NCBI GenBank assembly: GCA_029099685.1
Contig: JAQXOO010000029.1
Span: 32,644 to 96,643, forward strand
DNA length: 64,000 nt
Direction of reading: 5' to 3'
Origin: Clostridia bacterium
GTDB lineage: Bacteria > Bacillota > Clostridia > Oscillospirales > Butyricicoccaceae
This document shows positions 26,437-34,837 of the stretch, piece by piece. Every line of letters begins with the position of its first letter. Position 1 is the first letter of the stretch. The notes under the pieces were generated by a model, which was given only the letters and a program-made list of their open reading frames with translations, was not told the DNA's origin and searched no databases. Made by a program: the position numbers and the translations under genes.

Positions 26437-27120
26437 ATGGACGACCGTTCTGTCGGACAGGACAGCATCCGGGAATGCGGCAGCGTGGTCACCCGCGGCC
26501 GGGATTCCATCCACTGTCTGGCCATCGTGGGCCAGATCGAGGGCCACCAGCTGTTGTCCAGCCAAACCAAGACCACCAAGTACGAGCACATCCTGCCCAT
26601 GCTGGCCTCCATCGAGGAAAGTCCCGAGATCGACGGCCTGCTGGTGCTGCTGAATACGGCGGGCGGCGACGTGGAGGCCGGACTGGCCATCGCCGAGCTG
26701 ATCGCCGGCATGGAAAAGCCCACGGTCTCCCTGGTGCTGGGGGGCGGGCACTCCATCGGCGTGCCCCTGGCGGTGGCGGCCAAAAAATGCTTGATCGCCC
26801 CCACCGCTTCCATGACCCTGCATCCGGTGCGCATGAGCGGCACCGTGCTGGGTGTGCCCCAGATCTCGGCCTATTTCCGCCGCATCCAGGACAGCATCGT
26901 GGATTTCATCGCCGCCAACTCCCGGGTGTCGCCGGAAACGCTGCGGGAACTGATGCAGCGCAACGGCCAGCTCATGGGCGAGGCGGGCAGCGTGGTCTAC
27001 GGCCCCGAGGCGGTGGAACTGGGCCTGTGCGACAGCCTGGGCAGTCTGCGGGAGGCGCTCTCCTGTCTGCATCAGATGATCGCGGACAAACGTCAGACCG
27101 CAAGGGGGAGTGACACATGA
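26437..27120 (+). CDS. tepA: ClpP-family serine protease, TepA/YmfB type
   Basis: 227 residues from the ATG at 26437 (GGAGGTG 8 nt upstream). The ClpP-like fold has the oxyanion region LLNTAGGDVEAGLAIAE, nucleophile S106 in GGHSIGVP and H131 in MTLHPVRM. TepA-type proteins lack the ClpX/ClpC-docking features of true ClpP and are linked to protein export and spore-formers. There is no signal peptide. The stop overlaps the next small gene by 4 nt (ATGA). Substrate unknown. Confidence 0.85.
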   Translation: MDDRSVGQDSIRECGSVVTRGRDSIHCLAIVGQIEGHQLLSSQTKTTKYEHILPMLASIEESPEIDGLLVLLNTAGGDVEAGLAIAELIAGMEKPTVSLVLGGGHSIGVPLAVAAKKCLIAPTASMTLHPVRMSGTVLGVPQISAYFRRIQDSIVDFIAANSRVSPETLRELMQRNGQLMGEAGSVVYGPEAVELGLCDSLGSLREALSCLHQMIADKRQTARGSDT

Positions 27121-27296
27121 GCCATCCCAACGATGACCCCAGCGGGGACCGCTTCCGCGGCTGGCCGCCCATTCTGGGCGTTCACCTGCCCGATCCCCTG
27201 CCCCCGGAGTTCCGGCGGGAAAACCGGGACCTGCGGGTCCCCCGCCGGGAGGAGGACCCGGAATACACTCCGGATTTCTGGCACATCATCCCATGA
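27117..27296 (+). CDS. small hypothetical protein, 59 residues
   Basis: Starts at the ATG overlapping the tepA stop (ATGA). It is rich in Pro, Asp and Arg (WPPILGVHLPDPLPPEFRRE) and ends TPDFWHIIP. No membrane segment, no family recognised. The 4-nt overlap and the regular codon use argue for a real, translationally coupled gene. Its position suggests an accessory role with the protease, which is inference. Confidence 0.6.
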   Translation: MSHPNDDPSGDRFRGWPPILGVHLPDPLPPEFRRENRDLRVPRREEDPEYTPDFWHIIP

Positions 27297-27391
27297 GGTC
27301 CCGCGGGGCGCAGGCGGGATGCCGCCGCCCCCGCCTACATACTCCGGCACAGGCGCCGCGTCTGCCGTCGTTTGCCGTCGGAGGGTAAAAT

Positions 27392-27420
27392 TTGCATTTC
27401 CGCCGCAGCTGTGCTATAAT
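27392..27420 (+). promoter_or_regulatory. promoter of the RNase J gene
   Basis: TTGCAT (27392-27397), 17-bp spacer, TATAAT (27415-27420). It leaves a 5' leader of about 150 nt. Confidence 0.7.
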
Positions 27421-27424
27421 GTTT

Positions 27425-27579
27425 AGTAATGATTTGAAAGCTTCCGTTCCTGCCCCGCGCGGAGGGACGGATTTGATAGATACAAACCCATATGCGGCGC
27501 GCACCGCCGGAGGATGCTGCCTCCGGGGGTTTTGTTGTTGTGTGTGCCGCGCCGGAAACAAAGGAGTCATTATACCCAT
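27425..27579 (+). promoter_or_regulatory. structured 5' leader of rnj with terminator-like hairpin
   Basis: About 150 nt between promoter and gene. A first hairpin can form between TTCCGTTCC and GGAGGGACGGA. Later CCGGAGG/CCTCCGG (27507-27526) is followed by GGGGTTTTGTTGTTG, resembling an intrinsic terminator, and GGCGCG/CGCGCC can close around it. This could be an attenuator or a processing site for RNase J self-control. No known riboswitch class recognised. Confidence 0.45.
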
Positions 27580-29565
27580 ATGGCAGAAACCAAAAAAGAA
27601 ACATCCCTGAGCCAGCCCAGAAAACGGGCCGCTCAGACGGCCCGCAAGCCTCAGCCCAAGACCGCGGCGGCAAAGATGCCCGCCGCCCGCCGCCGTGGCA
27701 GCCAGTCCCCGGCCCCTCGGGCGCCCAAGGCCGCCACCCCCCGCAAGACCGCCCAGCAGGCCATGAAGATGGCCCAGGAGACCGCAAAGGCCGCCTCCGA
27801 GGCCGTCCGCAGCCTGTCCGGCGCCCTGCTGCCCGCCCAGGACAAGCAGACGGGCAAGCAAGCCGCGAAAAAGACCGTCCGTCAGAAAAAGCAGCCCGAG
27901 ACCTTTGCCGCAGACAAGCTGCGGGTCATCCCCCTGGGCGGCCTCAACGAGATCGGCAAAAACATGACCGTGCTGGAATACGGCGGCGATATGATCGTCA
28001 TCGACGCCGGCATGACCTTCCCCGACGAGGACCTTCTGGGGGTAGACATGGTCATCCCCGACATCACCTATCTGCAAAAGAACCGGGAAAAGGTCCGGGG
28101 CATCTTCCTCACCCACGCCCATGAGGACCACATCGGCGCCCTGCCCTATGTGCTGCGGGAGCTGAACGTGCCGGTGTACTGCACCGCCCTCACCGCCGGG
28201 CTGGTGAAGCTCAAGCTGCAGGAACACAAGGACCTGAAGAAGCCCAGGATCACCGTCAAAAAGGACGGTGACAAGGTGAAGGCCGGCTGCTTCGAGGTGG
28301 AGTTCATCCATGTGAACCACTCCATCGCCGACGCCTGCGCCTTTGCTGTCAAGACCCCGCTGGGCGTGGTGCTGGCCACCGGCGACTTCAAGATCGACAC
28401 CACCCCCATCGACGGCAGGATGATCGACCTGCTGCGCCTGGGCGAGCTGGGGCAGAAGGGCGTCCTGCTGCTGCTGATGGATTCCACCAACGCCGAGCGC
28501 CCGGGCATCGCCATGAGCGAGCGCAAGGTGGGCGATTCCCTGGACCGGGAGTTCAAGGGCTGCGACCAGCGCATCATCGTGGCATCCTTCGCCTCCAACG
28601 TGCACCGGGTGCAGCAGATCTTTGACGTGGCCGCCAAATACGGCCGCAAAGTGGCCGTCTCCGGCCGCAGCATGGAAAACATCCTCAAGGTGGGCGTGGA
28701 GCTGGGCTACCTGACCCTGCCCGCCAACACCTATGTGGATCTGAACGACATCCGCAAATATCCCAAAAACAAAATGACCATCATCACCACCGGCAGCCAG
28801 GGCGAGCCCATGAGCGCCCTGTACCGGATGGCCTTTTCCGGCCACCGGCAGGTGGAGGTGGGCTACGGCGACAAGATCCTCATCGCCGCCACCCCCATCC
28901 CCGGCAACGAAAAGCCGGTGTATACCATGATCAACGAGCTGTTCCGCAAGGGCGCCGACGTGGTGTACCAGCGGCTGGCGGATATGCACGTTTCCGGCCA
29001 CGCCTGCCAGGAAGAGCTGAAAATGATCCTCTCCCTCACCCGGCCCCGGTACTTCATGCCGGTCCACGGCGAATACCGGCACCTGATGGTCAACGCCAGC
29101 CTGGGCCGCGCCTGCGGCGTCAAGCCTGAGAACATCTTCATCTCCGACCTGGGCAAGGTGCTGGAGATCGGCCCCGACGGCGCCGGCTGGGGCGGCAGCG
29201 TGCCCTCCGGCCGGGTGCTGGTGGACGGCCTGGGCGTGGGCGACGTGGGTGCCGCCGTGCTGCGGGAGCGCAAGACCCTGTCCGAAAGCGGCGTCATCAC
29301 CGCCGTGGTGGGGGTGGATACGCGCAACCGCACCATCGTCTCCGGCCCGGAGATCATTTCCCGTGGCTTCGTCTTTGTCCGGGAGGCCGAGGAGCTGATG
29401 GCCGGCCTGCGGGACCTGACCCGGGAGACGCTGGAGTCCTGTCTGGAAAAGGGCATGACCAGCCGCAACGCCATCAAGGACACCATCGCCCGCCGCCTGG
29501 CTGACTACCTCTATAAAAAGACCCGGCGGGAGCCGTTGGTGGTGCCCGTCCTGCTGGAGATGTGA
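27580..29565 (+). CDS. rnj: ribonuclease J with long basic N-terminal extension
   Basis: 661 residues from the ATG at 27580 (AAAGGAG, 12 nt upstream). Residues 1 to about 110 are Lys/Ala/Arg/Pro-rich and probably disordered. The RNase J core starts near LRVIPLGGLNEIGKNMTV. The metallo-beta-lactamase motif is H179-A-H181-E-D183-H184, with VLATGDFKID and the beta-CASP domain (TTGSQGEPMSAL, HVSGHA) and a C-terminal domain. RNase J is a 5'-3' exonuclease and endonuclease for mRNA decay and rRNA maturation. The extension may add RNA binding; family members are usually about 555 residues. Confidence 0.95.
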   Translation: MAETKKETSLSQPRKRAAQTARKPQPKTAAAKMPAARRRGSQSPAPRAPKAATPRKTAQQAMKMAQETAKAASEAVRSLSGALLPAQDKQTGKQAAKKTVRQKKQPETFAADKLRVIPLGGLNEIGKNMTVLEYGGDMIVIDAGMTFPDEDLLGVDMVIPDITYLQKNREKVRGIFLTHAHEDHIGALPYVLRELNVPVYCTALTAGLVKLKLQEHKDLKKPRITVKKDGDKVKAGCFEVEFIHVNHSIADACAFAVKTPLGVVLATGDFKIDTTPIDGRMIDLLRLGELGQKGVLLLLMDSTNAERPGIAMSERKVGDSLDREFKGCDQRIIVASFASNVHRVQQIFDVAAKYGRKVAVSGRSMENILKVGVELGYLTLPANTYVDLNDIRKYPKNKMTIITTGSQGEPMSALYRMAFSGHRQVEVGYGDKILIAATPIPGNEKPVYTMINELFRKGADVVYQRLADMHVSGHACQEELKMILSLTRPRYFMPVHGEYRHLMVNASLGRACGVKPENIFISDLGKVLEIGPDGAGWGGSVPSGRVLVDGLGVGDVGAAVLRERKTLSESGVITAVVGVDTRNRTIVSGPEIISRGFVFVREAEELMAGLRDLTRETLESCLEKGMTSRNAIKDTIARRLADYLYKKTRREPLVVPVLLEM

Positions 29566-29598
29566 CCGCCGCCCGCCCGCTGAAAAAGCAGCCTGTCA

Positions 29599-29622
29599 AA
29601 GCCGCCCTTTGGGCGGCTTTCT
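29599..29622 (+). terminator. terminator of rnj
   Basis: Stem GCCGCCC/GGGCGGC (29601-29617) with a TTT loop, followed by TTTCTCTTGCCTTTTTT. Confidence 0.75.
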
Positions 29623-29684
29623 CTTGCCTTTTTTATACGAACCCTGTATACTGTCGTCAGAAAGCAAAAAGGAGGATGATCCCC

Positions 29685-31379
29685 ATGAAAGTGAAAGATA
29701 TGCCCTATGAGCACCTGCCCCTGGAGGAGCTGCGGCAGGAAGCCCGGGCCATCATCGACGGCGTCAAGGCCGCCAAAACAGTGGAGGAAGTGCTGGCCGT
29801 CCGTGACCGGATGCTGAAGCTGATGGTCCGCTACCAGTCCAACGCCGCCCTGTGCGAGATCCGCTACACCTGCAACACCGCCGATGAATACTACGTGGGT
29901 GAGCACGAGTACTTCGACGAGATCGGGCCCGAGATCCAGTCCCTGTTCACCGAATACGGCAGCGCCCTGCTCCGGTCCCCCCTGCGCCCCCAGCTGGAAC
30001 AGGTCCTGTCCCCCGTCTATTTCCGCTATCTGGAGGTCCAGTCCATGGCCATGTCTCCCGCCATCGTGGAGGACATGGTGGAGGAAAACAAGCTGGTCTC
30101 GGAATACAGCAAGCTGATGGCCGGGCTGGAGTTCCAGTTCCGGGGCGAGACCTACAGCCGCGCCGCCCTGGCCGGCTTCTTCAAGGATGACGACCGGGAG
30201 ACCCGCCGGGACGCCTACCGTGTCTTCGGCAAGACCATGAACGAGGTGGCGCCCCAGCTGGACGACATCTATGACCGGATGGTGAAGGTCCGGGACCGCA
30301 TGGCCAAGCGCATGGGCTATAAAAACTTCGTGGAGCTGGGCTACCACCGGATGAACCGGGTGTCCTACGGCCAGAAGGAAGTGGAGACCTTCCGCAAAAA
30401 CGTTCTGGAATCCATCGTCCCCGTGGTGTCCCGCCTGCGCACGGAAAACGCCGAAGACCTGGGTATCGGCACCTATATGTTCTATGATGACGGCGTCATC
30501 ATCCCCGGCGGCGACCCCAGGCCCATGGGCGGCAAGGAGGATATCTTCCGGGCCGCCAGGGATATGTATCACGAGATGAGCGACGAATCCGCCGCCTTCA
30601 TCGACCTGATGCTGGCAAACGACGCCTTTGACGTGGACGCCCGCAAAAACAAGTGGGGCGGCGGCTACTGCACCGAGATCGCCGCTTTCAAGCAGCCCTT
30701 CATCCTGGCCAATTTCAACGGTACCGCCGGCGACGTGGACGTGATGACCCACGAGGCGGGCCACGCCTTCAACGCCTACCTCATCGCGGACAACAAGTTC
30801 GCCCTGGAGATCGGCTGCGGCGGCATGGAGACCGCCGAGACCCACTCCATGTCCATGGAGTTCTTCGCCTGGAAGTACATTCAAAAGTTCTTCGGTGAAA
30901 ACGCCGATAAATACAAGTATATGCACGCGCTGAGCGCCCTGTCCTTCATCCCCTACGGCACCATGGTGGACGCCTTCCAGCACATCGTGTACGAGCACCC
31001 CGAGATGACCCCCGCCCAGCGCAACGAGGCCTGGCTGGATCTGGAGCGCAAGTTCCGCCCCCACATCCACACCGAGGGAATGCCCTTCATCGAGGAGGGC
31101 CGCCGCTGGCAGTACCAGATGCACATTTACGAAAGCCCCTTCTACTACATCGACTACTGTCTGGCCCAGACGGCTGCCTTCGGCTTCCTGCTGGCCTCTC
31201 AGGAGGACTATGACGGCGCCTATGCCCGCTATATCCGCCTGATGAAGCAGGGCGGCGAGACCTATTATGACCGCCTGCTGAAGGAAGCGGGCATCCCTGT
31301 TCCCTTCCGGGACGGCGCGCTGAAAGCGATGGCGGAGCAGGTGGAGGCCCTTCTGCGGAAGCTCAAGGCCCGCATCTGA
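29685..31379 (+). CDS. M3-family oligoendopeptidase (PepF-like)
   Basis: 564 residues from the ATG at 29685, with AAGGAGG 10 nt upstream. The zinc motif H356-E-A-G-H360 lies in MTHEAGHAFNAYL, with the third ligand in METAETHSMSMEFF. Length and motif spacing match the M3B oligoendopeptidase group, which cuts short peptides in the cytoplasm. Monocistronic with a strong terminator. Together with the M32 enzyme it suggests peptide use for amino acid fermentation. Confidence 0.93.
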   Translation: MKVKDMPYEHLPLEELRQEARAIIDGVKAAKTVEEVLAVRDRMLKLMVRYQSNAALCEIRYTCNTADEYYVGEHEYFDEIGPEIQSLFTEYGSALLRSPLRPQLEQVLSPVYFRYLEVQSMAMSPAIVEDMVEENKLVSEYSKLMAGLEFQFRGETYSRAALAGFFKDDDRETRRDAYRVFGKTMNEVAPQLDDIYDRMVKVRDRMAKRMGYKNFVELGYHRMNRVSYGQKEVETFRKNVLESIVPVVSRLRTENAEDLGIGTYMFYDDGVIIPGGDPRPMGGKEDIFRAARDMYHEMSDESAAFIDLMLANDAFDVDARKNKWGGGYCTEIAAFKQPFILANFNGTAGDVDVMTHEAGHAFNAYLIADNKFALEIGCGGMETAETHSMSMEFFAWKYIQKFFGENADKYKYMHALSALSFIPYGTMVDAFQHIVYEHPEMTPAQRNEAWLDLERKFRPHIHTEGMPFIEEGRRWQYQMHIYESPFYYIDYCLAQTAAFGFLLASQEDYDGAYARYIRLMKQGGETYYDRLLKEAGIPVPFRDGALKAMAEQVEALLRKLKARI

Positions 31380-31394
31380 CCCATATCCGGAATT

Positions 31395-31434
31395 CAAAAA
31401 AGCTGCCCTCAGGCGCTCTGAGGGCAGCTTTTTT
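31395..31434. terminator. bidirectional terminator after the oligoendopeptidase gene
   Basis: Stem AAGCTGCCCTCA/TGAGGGCAGCTT flanked by AAAAA and TTTTT, serving the convergent small gene as well. Confidence 0.88.
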
Positions 31435-31474
31435 CAGCCTGCCGGGGAACTTTTCCGGGGGCGGCGGCCTGATC

Positions 31475-31645
31475 TCATCCCATCAGGCCGATGCTGGCCG
31501 CCGCGTCCTCCACCGTCCGGACGGCCTTTTTCGCCTTGCGCTTCATCTGCCGCCGGTCGGCCTCGCTCATCATGCCGGCGGCCGCCAGGCCCACACAGGC
31601 CCCGGCTACCATGCCCATGCCCAGACCGGATAAAAACTTTCCCAT
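31475..31645 (-). CDS. small YtxH-like protein, 56 residues
   Basis: Read from the ATG at 31645 with GGGGGAG 6 nt upstream. A Gly/Ala-rich hydrophobic N-terminus (FLSGLGMGMVAGACVGLAAA) is followed by a basic helix (DRRQMKRKAKKAVRTVEDA), like YtxH-type envelope stress proteins. It could be a single-pass membrane anchor with a cytoplasmic helix. Function unknown. Confidence 0.7.
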   Translation of the reverse strand: MGKFLSGLGMGMVAGACVGLAAAGMMSEADRRQMKRKAKKAVRTVEDAAASIGLMG

Positions 31646-31783
31646 ACTTCTCCCCCTTTGCTTCAAAGATTCCCGCGCCGGTGTCCAAGGGCGGCGCGTG
31701 CCTTGTTCACCGGTATTTAGTTTGCGCCGGCGGCAGGTAAAAATGAGCCTGTTGAAGAAATTTTGAATTCGCTCTTTTTCGCC

Positions 31784-31812
31784 TTGACAGCAGCCGTCCC
31801 CTTTGCTATGCT
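31784..31812 (+). promoter_or_regulatory. promoter of the CNNM/CorC gene
   Basis: TTGACA (31784-31789), 17-bp spacer, TATGCT (31807-31812). It predicts a leader of about 210 nt. Confidence 0.65.
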
Positions 31813-31819
31813 ATGGTAC

Positions 31820-32028
31820 AATGACCCGGAAAGGAGGGCGATCGGTCCGGATGGACAGTGAAGACAGCGATTGTAGCGACCACAGAGGAACCTGTTGTGT
31901 GACTGCATATCTGCACCGCTGCGCGCGGGACAGGTATGCTTTTTTGCGTTTTCTGCGGCTTCTCCATTGAGGTGCGGAGGCCTGTTTTCAAATCACACAA
32001 CCATTTGTCTGAAGGAGCTTATTCTATT
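31820..32028 (+). promoter_or_regulatory. long structured leader with internal terminator, candidate riboswitch or attenuator
   Basis: Within the leader GCATATCTG (31905-31913) pairs with CAGGTATGC (31931-31939) and TTTTTT follows, an intrinsic terminator 90 nt before the gene. GTTGTGTGA (31894-31902) is perfectly complementary to TCACACAAC (31993-32001) near the ribosome-binding site, offering a competing long-range fold. The upstream 80 nt has several more pairings. I cannot match it to M-box, yybP-ykoY, fluoride or other classes I know. Confidence 0.5.
31851..31970 (+). CDS. possible leader peptide, 39 residues
   Basis: ATG at 31851 with GGAGGG 12 nt upstream; the frame is open across the terminator hairpin to TGA at 31968-31970. 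The peptide begins MDSEDSDCSDHRGTCC, then LHRCARDRYAFLRFLRLLH: acidic start, four cysteines, basic hydrophobic end. If translated, ribosomes would disrupt the terminator, as in peptide-controlled attenuation. The spacing is long, so this is tentative. Confidence 0.35.
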   Translation: MDSEDSDCSDHRGTCCVTAYLHRCARDRYAFLRFLRLLH

Positions 32029-33276
32029 ATGAACAACGGTACTTCCCTGCTGCTGATGGCGGTGCTGGTGGCCTTTTCCGCCTATTTTTCCGCTACCGAG
32101 ACCGCTTTTTCCTCCCTGAACCGGACCCGTCTGCGGGTCCTTGCGGAAAAGGGCGACAAAAGGGCCGCCCTGGCCTGCTCTCTGTCCGAGCAGTATGACA
32201 AAATGCTCACCTCCATTCTCATCGGCAACAACATTGTCAACATCGCCCTCTCCTCCCTTTGCACGCTGCTGTTCATCCATCTGCTGGGCGACGGCGGCGC
32301 CACAGTGGCCACCGCGGTGACCACCGTGGTGGTGCTGGTCTTCGGCGAGGTCACACCCAAAAGCCTGGCCAAGGAAAGTCCGGAGCGGTTCGCCATGTTC
32401 TCCGCCCCCTTTCTCCGGGCGGTCATGTGGGTGCTTTCTCCCTTTGCGTGGCTGTTTTCCCAGCTGAAAAAGCTGGTGGGGCGGGTGGTCCGGTCCGGCG
32501 GCGAACGCCCCATGACCCAGGAGGAGCTTTTGATGCTGGTGGACGAGGTCCAGCAGGAGGGCGGCCTGGACAAGGACGAACACGAGCTGCTGCGCTCCGC
32601 CATTGAATTTACCGACCGGGACGCCGAGGATATCCTCACCCACCGGGTGGACCTGGAGGCGGTGCCGGCAGACGCCTCCCCTGAGGAGGTTGCCCGCGTC
32701 TTTGGGGAAAGCCGCTTTTCCCGCCTGCTGGTCTACGGAACGGACATCGACGACATCGTGGGCGTCATTCATCAGAGCGATTTTTACGCCGACGGCCTGC
32801 AGGGCGGCAAGCCCCTGTCCGCCCTCATGACCCCGCCCCTGTTCGTTCCCAAATCCATCCGGATCTCCGTCCTGCTGCGGCTGCTGCAGCGGAAAAAAGC
32901 CCACATCGCCGTGGTCACCGATGGCTACGGCGGCACCCTGGGCATCGTCACCATGGAGGACATCCTGGAAGAGCTGGTGGGCGAGATCTGGGATGAGCAC
33001 GACGAGGTGGTGGAGGACATCCGCCGGGAAGGCGCGGGGGTCTGGACGGTTTCCGGCGGGGCCGACCTGTACCGGCTGCTGGACCGGCTGGGTCTGGACG
33101 GCCGGCAGGTGGAAAGCGCTTCGGTCACCGGCTGGGTGATGGAGCGGCTGGGCCGGGTGCCCGAACCGGGCGACGTCTTTACCGAAGGTCCCTGGCGGAT
33201 CACCGTCACCGCCGCCGATGAGCGGCGGGTGCGGCAGCTCCGGGTGGAACAGGCGGAGGCCGGGGCCGTCTGCTGA
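32029..33276 (+). CDS. CNNM/CorC-type (HlyC family) membrane protein with CBS pair
   Basis: 415 residues from the ATG at 32029 (GAAGGAG upstream). An N-terminal DUF21/CNNM membrane domain (about 1-180: SAYFSATETAFSSLNRTRLR, GNNIVNIALSS, FGEVTPKSLAKESPE) is followed by two CBS domains (about 195-320, ending VTDGYGGTLGIVTMEDILEE) and a CorC_HlyC domain. These proteins are mostly magnesium or cobalt transporters, often called hemolysins by old annotation. The long leader suggests regulation by metal or translation. Confidence 0.9.
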   Translation: MNNGTSLLLMAVLVAFSAYFSATETAFSSLNRTRLRVLAEKGDKRAALACSLSEQYDKMLTSILIGNNIVNIALSSLCTLLFIHLLGDGGATVATAVTTVVVLVFGEVTPKSLAKESPERFAMFSAPFLRAVMWVLSPFAWLFSQLKKLVGRVVRSGGERPMTQEELLMLVDEVQQEGGLDKDEHELLRSAIEFTDRDAEDILTHRVDLEAVPADASPEEVARVFGESRFSRLLVYGTDIDDIVGVIHQSDFYADGLQGGKPLSALMTPPLFVPKSIRISVLLRLLQRKKAHIAVVTDGYGGTLGIVTMEDILEELVGEIWDEHDEVVEDIRREGAGVWTVSGGADLYRLLDRLGLDGRQVESASVTGWVMERLGRVPEPGDVFTEGPWRITVTAADERRVRQLRVEQAEAGAVC

Positions 33277-33334
33277 GCGGCGATTTTGCCCGCCCCAGGA
33301 AAAATTTAATATCTTAAATTCACACTCTGTTCGT

Positions 33335-33363
33335 TGTTTTTCCGCCGGTGCCTCATTATAATG
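33335..33363 (+). promoter_or_regulatory. promoter of the NAGPA-domain gene
   Basis: TTGTTT (33335-33340), 17-bp spacer, TATAAT (33358-33363), about 38 nt before the start codon. Confidence 0.6.
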
Positions 33364-33401
33364 ATGAAAATGACGAAAAACCACGAAAGGAGCGCGCCGT
33401 T

Positions 33402-34679
33402 ATGGCAAAACTCTTTGGAAATACCGGGGGCGCCTATGCCCGTGATCCCGCCGCATCCGGCCCCGCGGCGGTGAAAAAGCCCCGCCGGGGCCTGAAGGCC
33501 GCCTGCTGCGCGGCGGGGGTGCTGGCCGCCCTGTACGCCTTTGTGGTGTGGGCCCCCTTCAAGCCGGTGGAAAAGCTGCGGAATATGTATATCGAGACCG
33601 CCCTGTCCACCATGAACCACCGCTGGCTGGCCACCGCCTTTTTCCCCAAGTCGGTGGTGGACCAGGTGCGGCAGCAGATGAATGACGCGGTGGACCGGCA
33701 GACCGGCCTTTCCTCCGACTGGGGCAACACCACGCCCGAGGGCTATCTCTCCGGGGCGGACGGACAGCCCCACGCGCCCCTGCCCACCGATACCTCGGAC
33801 GAGGCCATGGAGGCCTTTTTTGACTGCTTCCGGGAGCTGGACCGGGGGGAGGTGCTGGACTGGGTTGCGGAAAACCCCGGCCTGCTGGAGCACGGCTGGG
33901 GCGCGTTGTCCGCCAACGAGGCCGGACTGGAGGATGACGGCCTGCCCATCCACACCACAAGGGGCGACCAGGTGCTGGCCATCGACGCCGTGACCCAGAC
34001 CCTGCTCATCCGGGTGAAGGGCGCCGGCTGGCGGGGCGTGCTGGCCATCGCCAAGGACCCCAGCCGGTTCAGCCTGCAGGCCGCCGCCACGCTGGGGGAC
34101 GTGGGGCAGAACGCCGGCGTCATCGCCCAGGCCCACGACGGCGTGCTGGCCATGACGGCCAGCGGCTTTCTGGACGTGGACGGCCACGGCAAGGGCGGGC
34201 AGGTCACCGGCTTTGCCCGGTGTGACGGCAAGGACTACGGCGACCATCTCCGGGGCGGCTACAAGCGGCTGGAAAAGCACGCCGACAACCGGCTGTACCT
34301 CACCGACGCAGTGGGGCCGGTGCGTGACGACGTCACCGATGCCATGGAGTTCACCCCGGCCCTCATCGTGGACGGAAAGATCGTGGTGGACGACACCTGC
34401 GGCTGGACGGCGGTGAACCCCCGGGCCTGTCTGGGCCAGAACGACCGCTATGAGATGATGATGCTGGTGGTGGAGGGCCGCCTGCCCACCGTTTCCATGG
34501 GCACCAGCGTGGTGACCTGCGCCCAGCTGCTGTATGACTACGGCTGCGTCCAGGCCATGAACATGGACGGCGGCACCAGCGCCATTCTGTGGTATGACGG
34601 CGAATACGTCACGCAGTGCTCCAACACCGCCCTGTCCGCAGGGCGCCTGCTGCCCAACGCCTGGGTGTACGCCCGCTGA
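33402..34679 (+). CDS. membrane-anchored phosphodiester glycosidase (NAGPA) family protein
   Basis: 425 residues from the ATG at 33402 (AAAGGAG upstream). A basic N-terminus and one membrane segment (about 28-48) anchor an external part. The C-terminal NAGPA domain (about 210-425) has ACLGQNDRYEMMMLVVEGR and the signature AMNMDGGTSAILWYDGEYVT. NAGPA domains remove sugar residues linked by phosphodiester bonds, and in Firmicutes are tied to wall glycopolymer turnover. The substrate here is not known. Confidence 0.85.
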   Translation: MAKLFGNTGGAYARDPAASGPAAVKKPRRGLKAACCAAGVLAALYAFVVWAPFKPVEKLRNMYIETALSTMNHRWLATAFFPKSVVDQVRQQMNDAVDRQTGLSSDWGNTTPEGYLSGADGQPHAPLPTDTSDEAMEAFFDCFRELDRGEVLDWVAENPGLLEHGWGALSANEAGLEDDGLPIHTTRGDQVLAIDAVTQTLLIRVKGAGWRGVLAIAKDPSRFSLQAAATLGDVGQNAGVIAQAHDGVLAMTASGFLDVDGHGKGGQVTGFARCDGKDYGDHLRGGYKRLEKHADNRLYLTDAVGPVRDDVTDAMEFTPALIVDGKIVVDDTCGWTAVNPRACLGQNDRYEMMMLVVEGRLPTVSMGTSVVTCAQLLYDYGCVQAMNMDGGTSAILWYDGEYVTQCSNTALSAGRLLPNAWVYAR

Positions 34680-34717
34680 CGCTTTTACGCCCGCCGGCGA
34701 ACAAATTTCACAGAGAA

Positions 34718-34741
34718 AGCCGCCCTTCGGGGCGGTTTTTC
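34718..34741 (+). terminator. terminator after the NAGPA-domain gene
   Basis: Stem CCGCCC/GGGCGG closed by a TTCG-type loop followed by TTTTTC. Confidence 0.8.
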
Positions 34742-34755
34742 TTTGCCTGTAACGG

Positions 34756-34784
34756 TTGCATTTTGCCGGACAAGGGCGTATAAT
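34756..34784 (+). promoter_or_regulatory. promoter of the citramalate lyase-hydratase operon
   Basis: TTGCAT (34756-34761), 17-bp spacer, TATAAT (34779-34784), about 50 nt before citD. Confidence 0.7.
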
Positions 34785-34837
34785 CTCATGGATAATGGTT
34801 ATTTGTGCGAATCGATAGCCTGAAAGGATGCTGAAAT

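Noticed and set aside
31820..32028. M-box (magnesium) or yybP-ykoY (manganese) riboswitch
   Set aside because: Key conserved sequences of both classes are not visible. The leader is left unassigned.
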